A DNA stretch of 64,000 bases from CAVUCE01 sp963739985 (GTDB lineage: Bacteria > Bacteroidota > Ignavibacteria > Ignavibacteriales > Ignavibacteriaceae), in the NCBI GenBank assembly GCA_963739985.1, contig CAVUCE010000022.1, positions 372,001 through 436,000 on the forward strand, given 5' to 3'. Under the pieces are notes generated by a model. It was not told the DNA's origin. It saw only the letters and a program-made list of their open reading frames with translations, and did not search any database. This document shows positions 51,847-61,428 of this stretch, piece by piece. A program made the translations under genes and the position numbers. Each line of letters opens with the position of its first letter. Positions within the stretch are counted from its first letter, which is position 1.

Positions 51847-54800
51847 ATGATTACTTTCGAATTTCATGTATCAAAAAAAGCTAGAGATAAATATAAAATT
51901 GAAAAATCTCTTTTTTCTATCCAAGGGGATTTAATAATTGCCAATTTTCAGCAAGCAAGACTTGTTGCAAATAAGATTAATGAAGAAAGAAAATCTGAAG
52001 GGTTGCATGATAAACTAGTAACCGCAGGACAATTAAACGGACTCGGTTTAATGCACGAAATTTTTCATTATTTAATTAGACTCTATGAAAAAAATGAAAA
52101 TCCCGGAGTATTTGCAAGAAAAATCAAATTCCTAGAGAACTCGCTCGGTGTTGATCATTTGAACCAGCTAATGATTGAGTATTTACTGGAATTTCCACCA
52201 CTGTCAGTTTATTCAGGTGAAACTTCTTTAAATGAATATTTGTCAGGTTATTCAGATGGTAAATCAAATAAAGAAATTATTTTAGAAGAATTAATGCTTC
52301 TAAATATTGAAAACAATAATCCCGCTACAACATTATTCCAGGAACTATACAATGACAAACCTTTAGCTTCAAGATCGAAGTATGTGAAATCAATAGATTT
52401 TTCTGAAAAATTCTTTATAAACGAAAAGCCATTTGGTCCGGAAAACTTGCCGCTTTTGGAATTTTTAAGGAAGCCCATAATTAATAATCCTTACGATCTT
52501 GAAGGACAATTAGAATACATAAGAGAAAAATGGGGAGTTTATATATATGAAAAATTTAATGATCGATTATTAAAGGGAAAAGATTTAATACAAGAGGATA
52601 TAAAGCTATTTCTTCAACATGGAGGCGGAGAGAAAGCGACGCCGCCTGTTCCGGTTTATAAATATGACGCTGAATATTTTACAAAATTAAGGGAAAAAAT
52701 AGCTAGAGGTGAATCACTTACTCAAGAGGAAAATCAATTTTATTATGCTGAAGTTGAAAGATTTACAGAAGATGTTGATTGGATGCCTAAAGTAGTAATG
52801 ATTGCAAAAAATGCTTTTGTATGGCTCGATCAATTATCAAAAAAATATCAGCGTTCAATAACAAAATTAGATCAGATTCCCGATAGTGAACTTGATGATC
52901 TTGCAAACTGGAATTTTACTTCTCTTTGGCTGATTGGTTTATGGGAAAGAAGTTCGGCTTCAAAAAAGATAAAGCAATTAACGGGAAATCCGGAGGCCGC
53001 TGCTTCGGCATATTCGCTTTTCGATTATGTTATTGCAAATGATTTAGGCGGCGAAGAAGCATTTGAAAATCTAAAATCCAGAGCCTGGGCTAGAGGAATA
53101 AGATTAGCAAGTGACATGGTTCCAAATCATACAGGGATTTATTCAAAATGGGTTGTTGAAAAACCGGACTATTTTATTCAAAGAAATGATCTGCCTTATC
53201 CAAGTTATACTTTTAACGGGCCAAATCTTTCCGATGACTCCCGGGTTGAAGTAAGAATAGAAGATAAATATTATTCCAAAACAGATGCCTCGGTTGTGTT
53301 TGAAAGATTAGATAAACATACCGGTGATAAAAGATATATTTATCATGGTAACGATGGAACAAACATGCCTTGGAATGATACTGCGCAACTAAATTTATTA
53401 AACCCGGAAGTAAGAGAAACATTGATTCAAACAATTATGCATGTAGCTAGAAAAACTCCAATTATTCGGTTTGATGCTGCAATGACTCTTACAAAAAAAC
53501 ATTATCAAAGATTATGGTTTCCTCATCCCGGAACAGGCGGAGCTATTCCCTCTCGATCTGATTATTCTCTTTCACGAAGCCAATTTGATGAAGCAATGCC
53601 TGAAGAATTTTGGCGAGAAGTTGTTGATAGAATTAATAAAGAATTACCTCATACATTGTTGTTAGCGGAAGCTTTCTGGTTAATGGAAGGCTATTTTGTC
53701 CGTACTTTAGGAATGCACAGAGTTTATAACAGTGCTTTTATGCATATGTTCATGAAAGAAGAAAACTCCAAATATCGTGAACTTATTAAAAACACACTCG
53801 ATTTTAATCCCGAAATTCTAAAGCGATATGTAAACTTCATGAGCAATCCCGATGAAGAAACTGCTGTAAATCAATTTGGTAAAGGTGATAAATATTTTGG
53901 TGTTTCAGCTGTTATGGTAACATTACCAGGATTGCCGATGTTTGGGCACGGACAAGTTGAAGGTTTTTCTGAAAAATACGGTATGGAATATCAAAAAGCT
54001 TATTACACCGAATTTACTGATGAGTATTTAGTTATACGACACGAAGAAGAAATTTTTCCCCTAATGCGAAAACGCTATTTATTCAGTCAAGTAAACGATT
54101 TTGAACTGTATGATTTTTTAGATTCTCATGGTAATGTAAACGAAAATGTCTTTGCATATACCAACAAATACGGATCCGAAAAAGCTTTAGTAGTTTATAA
54201 TAATTCTTTTAATGAGTGCAGCGGTATAGTTAATTATTCCACGCCTAAGACAGTCTCTAACGGAGATTCGACTGAAAATAAAGCTCCGCAAAAAATCGCT
54301 CAAATCTTAGATATTAAAGGCTACTCTCATTTTTACTATATATTTAAGGAACACAAAAGTGATCTTGAGTATTTGCTCAAAGGTTCCGATTTACATGATG
54401 ATGGTCTATATTTTTATTTGAGCGGTTATCAATACAAAATTTTTATGAATATTACGGAAGTATATGACGTCTCCGGAAGTTATGAAAAACTTTATGCGAA
54501 TATTAAAGGCAAAGCTGTTTACTCGGTAGAATATGAATTACATCAATTAAGATTACAACCGTTACATAATAGTTTCATTGATTTGTTTTCTAGAACAAAA
54601 ATACAAGAATTATTAGAATTCACTACTACCCAAGATAAAAGTGTAAAAGAAGTTTCAGAAATTCCGATTTCAATTCATAATGCAATCTCCAAAGTTGTAG
54701 ATGAGTTTCAAAATTTAGAAAAGATTAAATTGGTTACTGAAAATATCAAAACCGAATTTAAAACTGATTTAGATTCAATTAGATTAATTGACACTGCACT

Positions 54801-55572
54801 TGATTCTCAAACTTCTAAAAAGACCTGGCAAAAGCCATTATTGCAAATTAAAGAATCACTCTGTATTGAGAATGAAGAATTTCAGATAAAAAGTTTATTC
54901 TACATTTACTCACTGACAGAAAAAATACTTAAGGAAGTTTTAAATAATTATTCTGAGAAAGAACTAGTAAATATTTATGATGATTTCAGGATTGAAAATC
55001 CTCTTAGAAATGTTCTTAGAGATATTGGATTCAATCCTGAATTACTTGAACCGGAAATAAATTTGATAAAAGCTTTTATCATCGATTCGGGAAGAAATGG
55101 TAAAGTAAAGCAAAAAAAAGAAGAAAAGACTACTCTTGAAAATATATTATTAAAAAAGTTTATTGAATTAAGAGAAATTGAAAATTATCTTTTAGTGAAC
55201 GAACATGAGAATACAATTTATTTCAACAAAGAAAGATTTGAAAATTTAGTTGATTGGGTATATTCCTTATCAAATGTTTCTTATATACGAAATACATACT
55301 TCCCTGTTAAAAACAGTAAATCAAAAAATCATAAATTTTCAGCAAAAGATCTGAATGAAATTGCTAATCAATTAAAGCTAAGTCTAACCGAGGTTTCGGA
55401 ATTAAAATCTATCGCACAAAAGGCCGGGTATCAATATGATACTTTAATCAATGCGCTAAGCGAAACAAAGAAAAAAGAAAAAGTCGTAAAAGTTAAAAAA
55501 CCGGCAAAAGTAAAACCGATTAAGAAAGCAATAACAAAGGGGAAAAGTAATAACAAAGGGAAGAGAAATTAA
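51847..55572 (+). CDS. Large GH13 alpha-amylase-family protein
   Basis: A 1241-residue cytosolic protein (no signal peptide) with a central GH13 TIM barrel (about 330-780). The four family regions are visible: region I DMVPNHT (Asp423), region II IIRFDAAM (nucleophile Asp543), region III LLAEAF (acid/base Glu608) and region IV in FMSNPDEETA (Asp669, where NPD replaces the common NHD). About 330 residues precede the barrel and form an unrecognised helical domain. A long C-terminal part (about 860-1200) is helical, and the protein ends in a Lys-rich tail (PAKVKPIKKAITKGK). Catalytic residues are intact, so hydrolysis or transfer on alpha-glucans is expected. The exact activity (amylase, glucanotransferase or maltosyltransferase) is unknown. 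Confidence 0.85.
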   Translation: MITFEFHVSKKARDKYKIEKSLFSIQGDLIIANFQQARLVANKINEERKSEGLHDKLVTAGQLNGLGLMHEIFHYLIRLYEKNENPGVFARKIKFLENSLGVDHLNQLMIEYLLEFPPLSVYSGETSLNEYLSGYSDGKSNKEIILEELMLLNIENNNPATTLFQELYNDKPLASRSKYVKSIDFSEKFFINEKPFGPENLPLLEFLRKPIINNPYDLEGQLEYIREKWGVYIYEKFNDRLLKGKDLIQEDIKLFLQHGGGEKATPPVPVYKYDAEYFTKLREKIARGESLTQEENQFYYAEVERFTEDVDWMPKVVMIAKNAFVWLDQLSKKYQRSITKLDQIPDSELDDLANWNFTSLWLIGLWERSSASKKIKQLTGNPEAAASAYSLFDYVIANDLGGEEAFENLKSRAWARGIRLASDMVPNHTGIYSKWVVEKPDYFIQRNDLPYPSYTFNGPNLSDDSRVEVRIEDKYYSKTDASVVFERLDKHTGDKRYIYHGNDGTNMPWNDTAQLNLLNPEVRETLIQTIMHVARKTPIIRFDAAMTLTKKHYQRLWFPHPGTGGAIPSRSDYSLSRSQFDEAMPEEFWREVVDRINKELPHTLLLAEAFWLMEGYFVRTLGMHRVYNSAFMHMFMKEENSKYRELIKNTLDFNPEILKRYVNFMSNPDEETAVNQFGKGDKYFGVSAVMVTLPGLPMFGHGQVEGFSEKYGMEYQKAYYTEFTDEYLVIRHEEEIFPLMRKRYLFSQVNDFELYDFLDSHGNVNENVFAYTNKYGSEKALVVYNNSFNECSGIVNYSTPKTVSNGDSTENKAPQKIAQILDIKGYSHFYYIFKEHKSDLEYLLKGSDLHDDGLYFYLSGYQYKIFMNITEVYDVSGSYEKLYANIKGKAVYSVEYELHQLRLQPLHNSFIDLFSRTKIQELLEFTTTQDKSVKEVSEIPISIHNAISKVVDEFQNLEKIKLVTENIKTEFKTDLDSIRLIDTALDSQTSKKTWQKPLLQIKESLCIENEEFQIKSLFYIYSLTEKILKEVLNNYSEKELVNIYDDFRIENPLRNVLRDIGFNPELLEPEINLIKAFIIDSGRNGKVKQKKEEKTTLENILLKKFIELREIENYLLVNEHENTIYFNKERFENLVDWVYSLSNVSYIRNTYFPVKNSKSKNHKFSAKDLNEIANQLKLSLTEVSELKSIAQKAGYQYDTLINALSETKKKEKVVKVKKPAKVKPIKKAITKGKSNNKGKRN

Positions 55573-55639
55573 GTCGCCGCAACGAAGAATAATATTAAAT
55601 TAGGCGCAATTTAATACTAGCGGTTATTGTGACGACTTA
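55570..55639. terminator. Nested inverted repeats between convergent genes
   Basis: TAAGTCG (55570-55576) pairs with CGACTTA (55633-55639), enclosing a perfect 9-bp hairpin TATTAAATT/AATTTAATA (55593-55616). It begins within the GH13 stop region and lies before the convergent small-protein gene. A likely bidirectional terminator, although T tracts are weak. Confidence 0.5.
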
Positions 55640-55684
55640 TAAAATATTTTTTGTGTTGGAAGAACTAATTTTAAGAAAATTCTA

Positions 55685-55912
55685 TTAATCAGAATTTATA
55701 ATTTTGGCATTAGATAAAGAATTTGCATTATTGTTTACTGAAGTTTGTTGAAACTGTCCTTGCGCATTTTTAAGCATAGCAGGATTATAAGTTATTGTAA
55801 ATTGTGAATCAAATACAAAAATTATAAAAACCGCGGCGGATATTGCAAGTATAACACCTATAAAATCAATCCATACAGGAGGATTGTTATACTTTACTTT
55901 TTCATTAGACAT
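55685..55912 (-). CDS. Small single-pass membrane protein
   Basis: A 75-residue protein with one transmembrane helix (about 15-37, WIDFIGVILAISAAVFIIFV), a short charged N-terminal side and an Asn/Gln/Ser-rich C-terminal tail. No family was recognised. It has a plausible RBS (GGAGAG) before the ATG on the minus strand. It lies alone between the GH13 gene (convergent) and the FAD oxidoreductase gene end. The function is unknown; small membrane proteins of this kind are often subunits or regulators. Confidence 0.6.
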   Translation of the reverse strand: MSNEKVKYNNPPVWIDFIGVILAISAAVFIIFVFDSQFTITYNPAMLKNAQGQFQQTSVNNNANSLSNAKIINSD

Positions 55913-56041
55913 TCTGACTCTCCTTTCTAAACATTATATCGAATCTGCATTTAAATAAAATATTAGTAATAATATATATTACAAAAAAAATATTTAAGTT
56001 TTGAGCACACGCACACAAACGAATCAATATCCAGTATAATC

Positions 56042-57598
56042 CTAATTATTTATATACTTAGTTATAGCATTAGCACAATTTTCTCCGTCTATTGCAGCAG
56101 AAACAATTCCGCCTGCATAACCTGCACCTTCGCCACAAGGAAAAAGCCCTTTAGTTTGAATATGCATTAATGATTCTTTGTCTCGCGGTATTCGAACCGG
56201 AGAGCTTGTTCTACTTTCTACCGCAATCAGTTGGGCTTCCCCGGTATAATAACCTCTCATTTTTTTGTTAAAAATTACTAATGCTTCTTTAAGATTTTGC
56301 ACCATAAAGTCAGGTAATTTTTCATGCAGAGGACTAGAAACTAAACCTGGTATGTAAGAAGTATTTGGTAAATTGGAAGACACTTTGCCTTCTACAAAAT
56401 CGGTTACTCTTTGGGCAGGAGCACTTTGACTCCGGTTTCCAAGTTCAAAAGCAAGTTGCTCTAATTCTTTCTGAAAATTTAATGCAGAAAAAGGGAAATC
56501 CGCATCATACTTCTTCCAATCCTTTTCAGTAACGCTAACTACGAATCCGGAATTTGCAAATGGTGAATCACGCCTTGAAAGCGACATACCGTTGACTACA
56601 ATTTCGCCCGGCGCAGTAGAAGCCGGAACAACAATTCCACCGGGACACATACAAAATGAGTAAACACCTCGATCACCAATATTACAAGCTAAACTATAAC
56701 TTGCAGCCGGTAAATTTTCATGTTTTGTTTTCGTGTGATATTGAATTTCATTTATTAATGGTTGGGGATGCTCAATTCTTACACCCATGGCGAAAGGTTT
56801 AGGTTCAACTTTTATCCCTTTTTTATTGAGTAAATAAAAAATATCCCGCGCTGAATGCCCGGTTGCTAAAATTACAGCATCACCTAAAAATTCTTGATTA
56901 TCATTTACAATTACCCCTTTAACTGTTTCATTTTCTAAAATGAAATCAGTGACCTTTGATTCAAAATATATTTCTCCACCATTTTGTAAAATGGTTTCTC
57001 TAATAGATTTTACAACTTTTGGTAAATTATTTGAGCCAATATGAGGATGAGCGTCTATTAATATATCAGGAGTTGCTCCATGCTGAACGAGAACTCTTAA
57101 AATCTTATTTACATCCCCTCTTTTAGTCGATCTAGTATAAAGTTTTCCATCGCTATATGTGCCTGCTCCACCTTCGCCGAAACAATAATTAGAATCCGGA
57201 TTCACAATATGCTCTTGCTGTATTGCTTTTAAATCTCTTCTTCTGCTTTGAACATCTTTGCCACGCTCGATTACTACCGGTTTAATTCCTAGTTCAATCA
57301 AACGCAAAGCGGCAAACATACCTCCCGGACCAAATCCAACAATAATTATTTTTTTATCTGATTTTACATGTTTGTAAGGGATTTCAGCTTTTTCATTTAT
57401 TGGTGATTCATTAATATATACACGAGATGAAATTCTAAAAACTGGATTTGAACTTCGAGCATCAATTGAGCGGCGAATTTGGTTAATAGCGGTAATATCC
57501 GCAGTTTCTATTTTTAATTTCTGTGCTGCGAAAGTCTTGATTGCATTATAATCATTAATGAATTCAGGAGGGACTACAATTTCTATTTCTTTGATCAT
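56042..57598 (-). CDS. FAD-dependent oxidoreductase, COG2509 family
   Basis: A 518-residue flavoprotein of the 'uncharacterised FAD-dependent dehydrogenase' family. A short N-terminal domain (about 1-85) precedes the dinucleotide motif IIIVGFGPGGMFAALRLIEL. YCFGEGGAGTYSDGKLYTR follows (a hallmark of this family), then GHSARDIFYLL, MCPGGIVVPAST and the closing FAD-contact region FPCGEGAGYAGGIVSAAIDG. The substrate is unknown; homologues are conserved in many anaerobes and photosynthetic lineages. It is encoded 54 bases downstream of the SDR gene on the same strand. Confidence 0.9.
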   Translation of the reverse strand: MIKEIEIVVPPEFINDYNAIKTFAAQKLKIETADITAINQIRRSIDARSSNPVFRISSRVYINESPINEKAEIPYKHVKSDKKIIIVGFGPGGMFAALRLIELGIKPVVIERGKDVQSRRRDLKAIQQEHIVNPDSNYCFGEGGAGTYSDGKLYTRSTKRGDVNKILRVLVQHGATPDILIDAHPHIGSNNLPKVVKSIRETILQNGGEIYFESKVTDFILENETVKGVIVNDNQEFLGDAVILATGHSARDIFYLLNKKGIKVEPKPFAMGVRIEHPQPLINEIQYHTKTKHENLPAASYSLACNIGDRGVYSFCMCPGGIVVPASTAPGEIVVNGMSLSRRDSPFANSGFVVSVTEKDWKKYDADFPFSALNFQKELEQLAFELGNRSQSAPAQRVTDFVEGKVSSNLPNTSYIPGLVSSPLHEKLPDFMVQNLKEALVIFNKKMRGYYTGEAQLIAVESRTSSPVRIPRDKESLMHIQTKGLFPCGEGAGYAGGIVSAAIDGENCANAITKYINN

Positions 57599-57652
57599 GA
57601 CAAGTGTCCTCTAATTATGAGGAAAACATTTATTACTAAATTATTATTTTCA

Positions 57653-58444
57653 TTACATTATACTTTTGATATAACCACCATCAACTTGAATAGTATTTCC
57701 GGTTATATAACTAGCTTGTTTAGAAGCCAAAAAAGCAACGGCAGCGGCAATCTCTTCGGGACTTCCGAGTCTGTCCATCGGAATTTGTTTGGCGGTATCA
57801 GCTAAAATTTCTTCATGCGATTTACCGGAATTTTTTGCCCTCACTACTGCTAATTCATAAAGCCTATTTGTTAAAGTATAACCGGGCGCAACATTATTTA
57901 CGGTTACATTATGTTTTGCCACTTCATTACTTAGTGATTTTGCAAATCCGATTACACCGCTTCTTAAAGAATTTGACAGCATCAAGTTGTCAATCGGTTG
58001 TTTGACAGAGACAGATGTTATGTTAATTATCCTACCCCACTCTCTTAAAAGCATTCCTGGCAATACAAAATTACTCAGCCTAACCGAACTGAGTAAAACT
58101 TGTTCAAAAGCACTTTGCCAATCTTCATCTGAAAGGTCTCTAAAAAAACCGGAGATCGGACCGCCGCAGTTATTTACCAGAATATCAATATGCCCAAACT
58201 GATTATTAACTGAGTTGATAGTGCTTTCAATATCTTTCTGTTTATTTAAATCGCAAACACACCAAAACGGATCGCCGCCATATTTTACTTTAATCTCATC
58301 GGAAGTTTTAATCAAATCATCTTTAGTTCTGGAGCATAATGTAATATTACATCCTTCGGCTGCCAAAGCTTCGGCAACGGCTCTTCCAATTCCTTTGCTC
58401 GAAGCAGTAATCAAGGCCACTTTCCCTTTTATTCCCAAATCCAT
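57653..58444 (-). CDS. SDR-family oxidoreductase lacking the usual catalytic Tyr-Lys pair
   Basis: A 263-residue short-chain dehydrogenase/reductase. I chose the ATG at 58444, preceded by AGAGAGG; a GTG five codons upstream is less likely. The cofactor motif is TASSKGIGRAVAEAL and NNCGGPISG follows. The active-site region reads NITSVSVKQPIDNLMLSNSL: the Ser is present, but the expected YxxxK is replaced (MLSNSLRSG). This is the known 'BKR-like' atypical SDR subgroup, which keeps the fold but not the tetrad. The C-terminus has ITGNTIQVDGGY, as in FabG-like proteins. The activity is unknown; it may bind NAD(P) without the normal chemistry. Confidence 0.85.
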   Translation of the reverse strand: MDLGIKGKVALITASSKGIGRAVAEALAAEGCNITLCSRTKDDLIKTSDEIKVKYGGDPFWCVCDLNKQKDIESTINSVNNQFGHIDILVNNCGGPISGFFRDLSDEDWQSAFEQVLLSSVRLSNFVLPGMLLREWGRIINITSVSVKQPIDNLMLSNSLRSGVIGFAKSLSNEVAKHNVTVNNVAPGYTLTNRLYELAVVRAKNSGKSHEEILADTAKQIPMDRLGSPEEIAAAVAFLASKQASYITGNTIQVDGGYIKSIM

Positions 58445-58534
58445 AAGAACCTCTCTCACAAATCATTAAAATGGTTTTATTCTACCAAAAATAATTACAT
58501 GTTTTACGGTAAGAAAAATTAACCAAAATTTCAA

Positions 58535-59125
58535 TTATTTTAGGTTTTTAATGATGTTAACAACACCTTCTCGAATCATCATAACGGCGATTGCCGCAAG
58601 GAACAAAGAAGCAATTTTTGCAAACGCTTTTGATCCACCGTCACCAATAACCTTAATTAACCAACGAGCATTAGCTAATATCAGCCAGGCAATTACAAAG
58701 TTTAATACCATAGATAAAATGGTAGGTAAATAACCGTAGTTATGAACAAGGATAATGATTGTAGTAAGAGCGGCAGGTCCCATTATTAAGGGAATGCCAA
58801 GCGGTACAATTCCAATATCAGTATTGGGTTTTCTTCTACTATCGGAAGAAGACATAATATCATTTATAGAAAGAATAAGTAAAATGATTCCACCAGCAAT
58901 ACGGAAGTCATCAATTGTTATTCCCAAAAAATTAAGAATTAATTGTCCCGCTGCTAAAAATAGATTTGCTACTATGAAAGCTGCAATAATAGCTTCGGTA
59001 ACAAGTTTTTTCCTTTGATATTGAGAAACATCGTGGGTATATCCTAAGAAAATAGGAACTGTACCCACAATATCAATTGCTACAAACAAAGGAATGAACG
59101 AAAGCAAGAATAGTTCTAAAGTCAT
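58535..59125 (-). CDS. MarC-family integral membrane protein
   Basis: A 196-residue protein with six predicted transmembrane helices, of the MarC/UPF0056 family. Recognisable segments are FVAIDIVGTVPIFLGYTH, the GGIILLILSINDI helix, and PLGIPLIMGPAALTTIII, the conserved Pro-Gly-Pro loop. Once linked to multiple antibiotic resistance by position in E. coli, the family has no proven transport function. It is a separate minus-strand gene between the SDR and acetate kinase genes. Confidence 0.9.
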   Translation of the reverse strand: MTLELFLLSFIPLFVAIDIVGTVPIFLGYTHDVSQYQRKKLVTEAIIAAFIVANLFLAAGQLILNFLGITIDDFRIAGGIILLILSINDIMSSSDSRRKPNTDIGIVPLGIPLIMGPAALTTIIILVHNYGYLPTILSMVLNFVIAWLILANARWLIKVIGDGGSKAFAKIASLFLAAIAVMMIREGVVNIIKNLK

Positions 59126-59222
59126 GTTAAAACAATGAATATTTCTAATATGTATTTGTGATATTTTGAAGTTAAGAAATGTATTATGAGCGCTTAACTT
59201 TTTGGTTCACAAATATAATATA

Positions 59223-60422
59223 TTATTTATTCATAGCCTCAACAATTGAGTTAGTATCCATCGCAATTACCAGCTCTTCGTTAGTTGGAACACGTAGAAC
59301 TTTTACTTTTGAAGAATCCGTAGAAATAATTTGTTCTTTATTTGTATTTTTAGCTTCATCTAATTCAATTCCTAAAAATTCCATTTCGCTACAGACTTCA
59401 GCTCTAACCTCAGGAGAATTTTCACCAATCCCACCTGTAAAAACAAAAGCATCAAGTCCGCCCATAGCCGCAGCATAAGCACCCAAATATTTCTTTATTC
59501 TGTAAGTAAATACTTCAAATGCGTATCTTGCACGTTTATGATTTTCTTTAACGGCAGCAATTATTTCGCGCATATCACTGCTTTCGCCGCTAAGGCCGAT
59601 CAATCCACTATGCTTGTTTAGTAGTGTATTTGCTTCACTTAATGATAATCCTTCTTTTCCCATTATATAAAGAATCAAGGACGGATCCAGATCACCGCTC
59701 CTAGTTCCCATCAATAAACCTTCCAAAGGAGTGAACCCCATTGTAGTATCGACTGAACGGCCGTTTTTTATTGCAGACATACTGCATCCGTTTCCCAAAT
59801 GAGCCGTTACAATTTTCAATTCCTCGATAGGTTTACCAAGCATCTGTGCAGCTTGATTTGAAACAAATAAATGTGAAGTTCCGTGAAAACCATATCTTCT
59901 GATTTGATATTTCTTATACAACTCATATGGAATTCCGTAAAGATATGCTTTCGGAGGCATTTTAACATGGAATGCAGTATCAAAAACCGCGCATTGCGGA
60001 ATATCTGGTAATGCTCTTTTTACTGCTTGAATACCCTTTATGTTTGGTGGATTATGTAAAGGAGCAAGTTCAATATTTTGCTGTAATACTTTTATAACTT
60101 CATCGGTTATTAAGACCGAATCAGAAAAAGTTTCTCCACCGTGGACAACTCTATGTCCAACAGCATCAATGTCTTCCTTATCAGCAATAACACCATGATT
60201 TTTACTAAGCATAACACCTAATACATATTCAATAGCAATTGTGTGGTCTAAAATTTCGCCAACAATTTTTATTGAATCTCCATCAAATCGAGAATGAGAA
60301 AGCACAGCGCTGCTCATTCCAATTCGTTCAACTAAACCTTTAGCTAATGCAACTTGATCTTTCGTATCAATAAATTGATATTTTATTGAAGAACTTCCGC
60401 AATTAAGTACAAGAACTTTCAT
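59223..60422 (-). CDS. ackA: Acetate kinase
   Basis: A 399-residue enzyme that interconverts acetyl phosphate plus ADP and acetate plus ATP in the cytosol, the substrate-level ATP step of fermentation. Signature motifs are VLNCGSSSIKYQ at the start, RRYGFHGTSHLFV, VTAHLGNGCSMSAI, DTTMGFTPLEGL and VFTGGIGENS. Length is normal. No phosphotransacetylase gene adjoins it. It follows the 3-hydroxyacyl-CoA dehydrogenase gene in position but reads away from the same intergenic region on the same strand, so a separate unit is likely. A fermentative or acetate-linked metabolism is suggested. Confidence 0.97.
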   Translation of the reverse strand: MKVLVLNCGSSSIKYQFIDTKDQVALAKGLVERIGMSSAVLSHSRFDGDSIKIVGEILDHTIAIEYVLGVMLSKNHGVIADKEDIDAVGHRVVHGGETFSDSVLITDEVIKVLQQNIELAPLHNPPNIKGIQAVKRALPDIPQCAVFDTAFHVKMPPKAYLYGIPYELYKKYQIRRYGFHGTSHLFVSNQAAQMLGKPIEELKIVTAHLGNGCSMSAIKNGRSVDTTMGFTPLEGLLMGTRSGDLDPSLILYIMGKEGLSLSEANTLLNKHSGLIGLSGESSDMREIIAAVKENHKRARYAFEVFTYRIKKYLGAYAAAMGGLDAFVFTGGIGENSPEVRAEVCSEMEFLGIELDEAKNTNKEQIISTDSSKVKVLRVPTNEELVIAMDTNSIVEAMNK

Positions 60423-60447
60423 TTTTTTATCCTAATTAAAATATTTT

Positions 60448-60475
60448 AGCTTACAAATCACCAGGAAAGTAAGCT
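60448..60475 (-). terminator. Weak hairpin between ackA and the hydroxyacyl-CoA dehydrogenase gene
   Basis: AGCTTAC pairs with GTAAGCT around a 14-base loop, six bases beyond the dehydrogenase stop on the minus strand. It is followed by AAAATATTTT rather than a clean T run, so it is a possible weak terminator. Confidence 0.4.
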
Positions 60476-60480
60476 TACCG

Positions 60481-61419
60481 TTAACTATAAATTATCTTTC
60501 CATTTTCATCATATTTATAAAATCCCTCGCCGGTTTTTTTCCCGAGTTTTCGTTCTCTAACCAATTTTCTTAAAATCGGACAAGCACGGTAGCGAGGTTC
60601 ACCTAATGTCTTCCATAAAGTTTCCATCCAAGCAAGCACTTCGTCTAACCCCATCATATCTGCCATTTCTAAAGGACCATGTTGAAAATTATATCCTAAT
60701 TTCATTGCAGTATCAATATCTTTTGCAGTTGCCACACCTTCCAATAAAATATACATGGCTTCATTCAACAAAGGCACAATAGCTCTGGTTGTTACAAATC
60801 CCGGATACTCATAAACTTCTACAGGTGTTTTACCAATTCTTGCGGCAAAAGTTTTTATGATATCAACTGTTTTATTTGAAGTATATAAACATTTCACCAA
60901 TTCAACCATGGGAACTTTAGGTACAGGATTCAAGAAATGCATTCCAATTATTCTATCAGTTCTTTTAGTAGCTTCAGCAATTTTAGTAAGGCTTAAAGTT
61001 GATGTATTAGAAATAAAAATTACATCTTTCGGAGCTAGCAAATCCAACTCTCTAAAAATAGTTTTTTTCAACTCCAGGTTTTCATCCACAGCTTCAATAA
61101 TTAAATCCGCTTCCTTTATGGCTTCAATGCTTAGTTCCCATTTAATTCTACTTAATATTGATTTCTTTTCGGATTGCGTTAGCGTCCATCTTTTAATTTC
61201 ACGATCAATAGATTCGGCTAAATCTAGTTTAGCTTTTTGTAGATGTTCAGAATCTTGCTCAATAATTATAACCTCCATACCCGAAGACGCTATTGAATGA
61301 GCAATACCTTGTCCCATAACTCCTGCGCCAATTATTGCTACATTATTTATATAATCATCATCATTATTTACTTTTGAGGTGCCGAGTAAATCTTCAAGTT
61401 TTAGCTTCTCATCTTGCAT
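60481..61419 (-). CDS. 3-hydroxyacyl-CoA dehydrogenase (3-hydroxybutyryl-CoA dehydrogenase-like)
   Basis: A 312-residue single-function enzyme oxidising or forming 3-hydroxyacyl-CoA with NAD(H). After a roughly 25-residue N-terminal extension the Rossmann motif is VAIIGAGVMGQGIAHSIASS. The catalytic region GMHFLNPVPKVPMVELV contains the His of the His-Glu pair. The C-terminal helical domain has PGFVTTRAIVPLLNEAMYI and ends GKKTGEGFYKYDENG. Length fits short HBD/PaaH-like forms rather than FadB fusions. It could serve beta-oxidation or butyrate-type fermentation; neighbours do not decide. It starts 10 bases after the lipoprotein gene on the same strand. Confidence 0.92.
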   Translation of the reverse strand: MQDEKLKLEDLLGTSKVNNDDDYINNVAIIGAGVMGQGIAHSIASSGMEVIIIEQDSEHLQKAKLDLAESIDREIKRWTLTQSEKKSILSRIKWELSIEAIKEADLIIEAVDENLELKKTIFRELDLLAPKDVIFISNTSTLSLTKIAEATKRTDRIIGMHFLNPVPKVPMVELVKCLYTSNKTVDIIKTFAARIGKTPVEVYEYPGFVTTRAIVPLLNEAMYILLEGVATAKDIDTAMKLGYNFQHGPLEMADMMGLDEVLAWMETLWKTLGEPRYRACPILRKLVRERKLGKKTGEGFYKYDENGKIIYS

Positions 61420-61428
61420 ATTTTTGTC

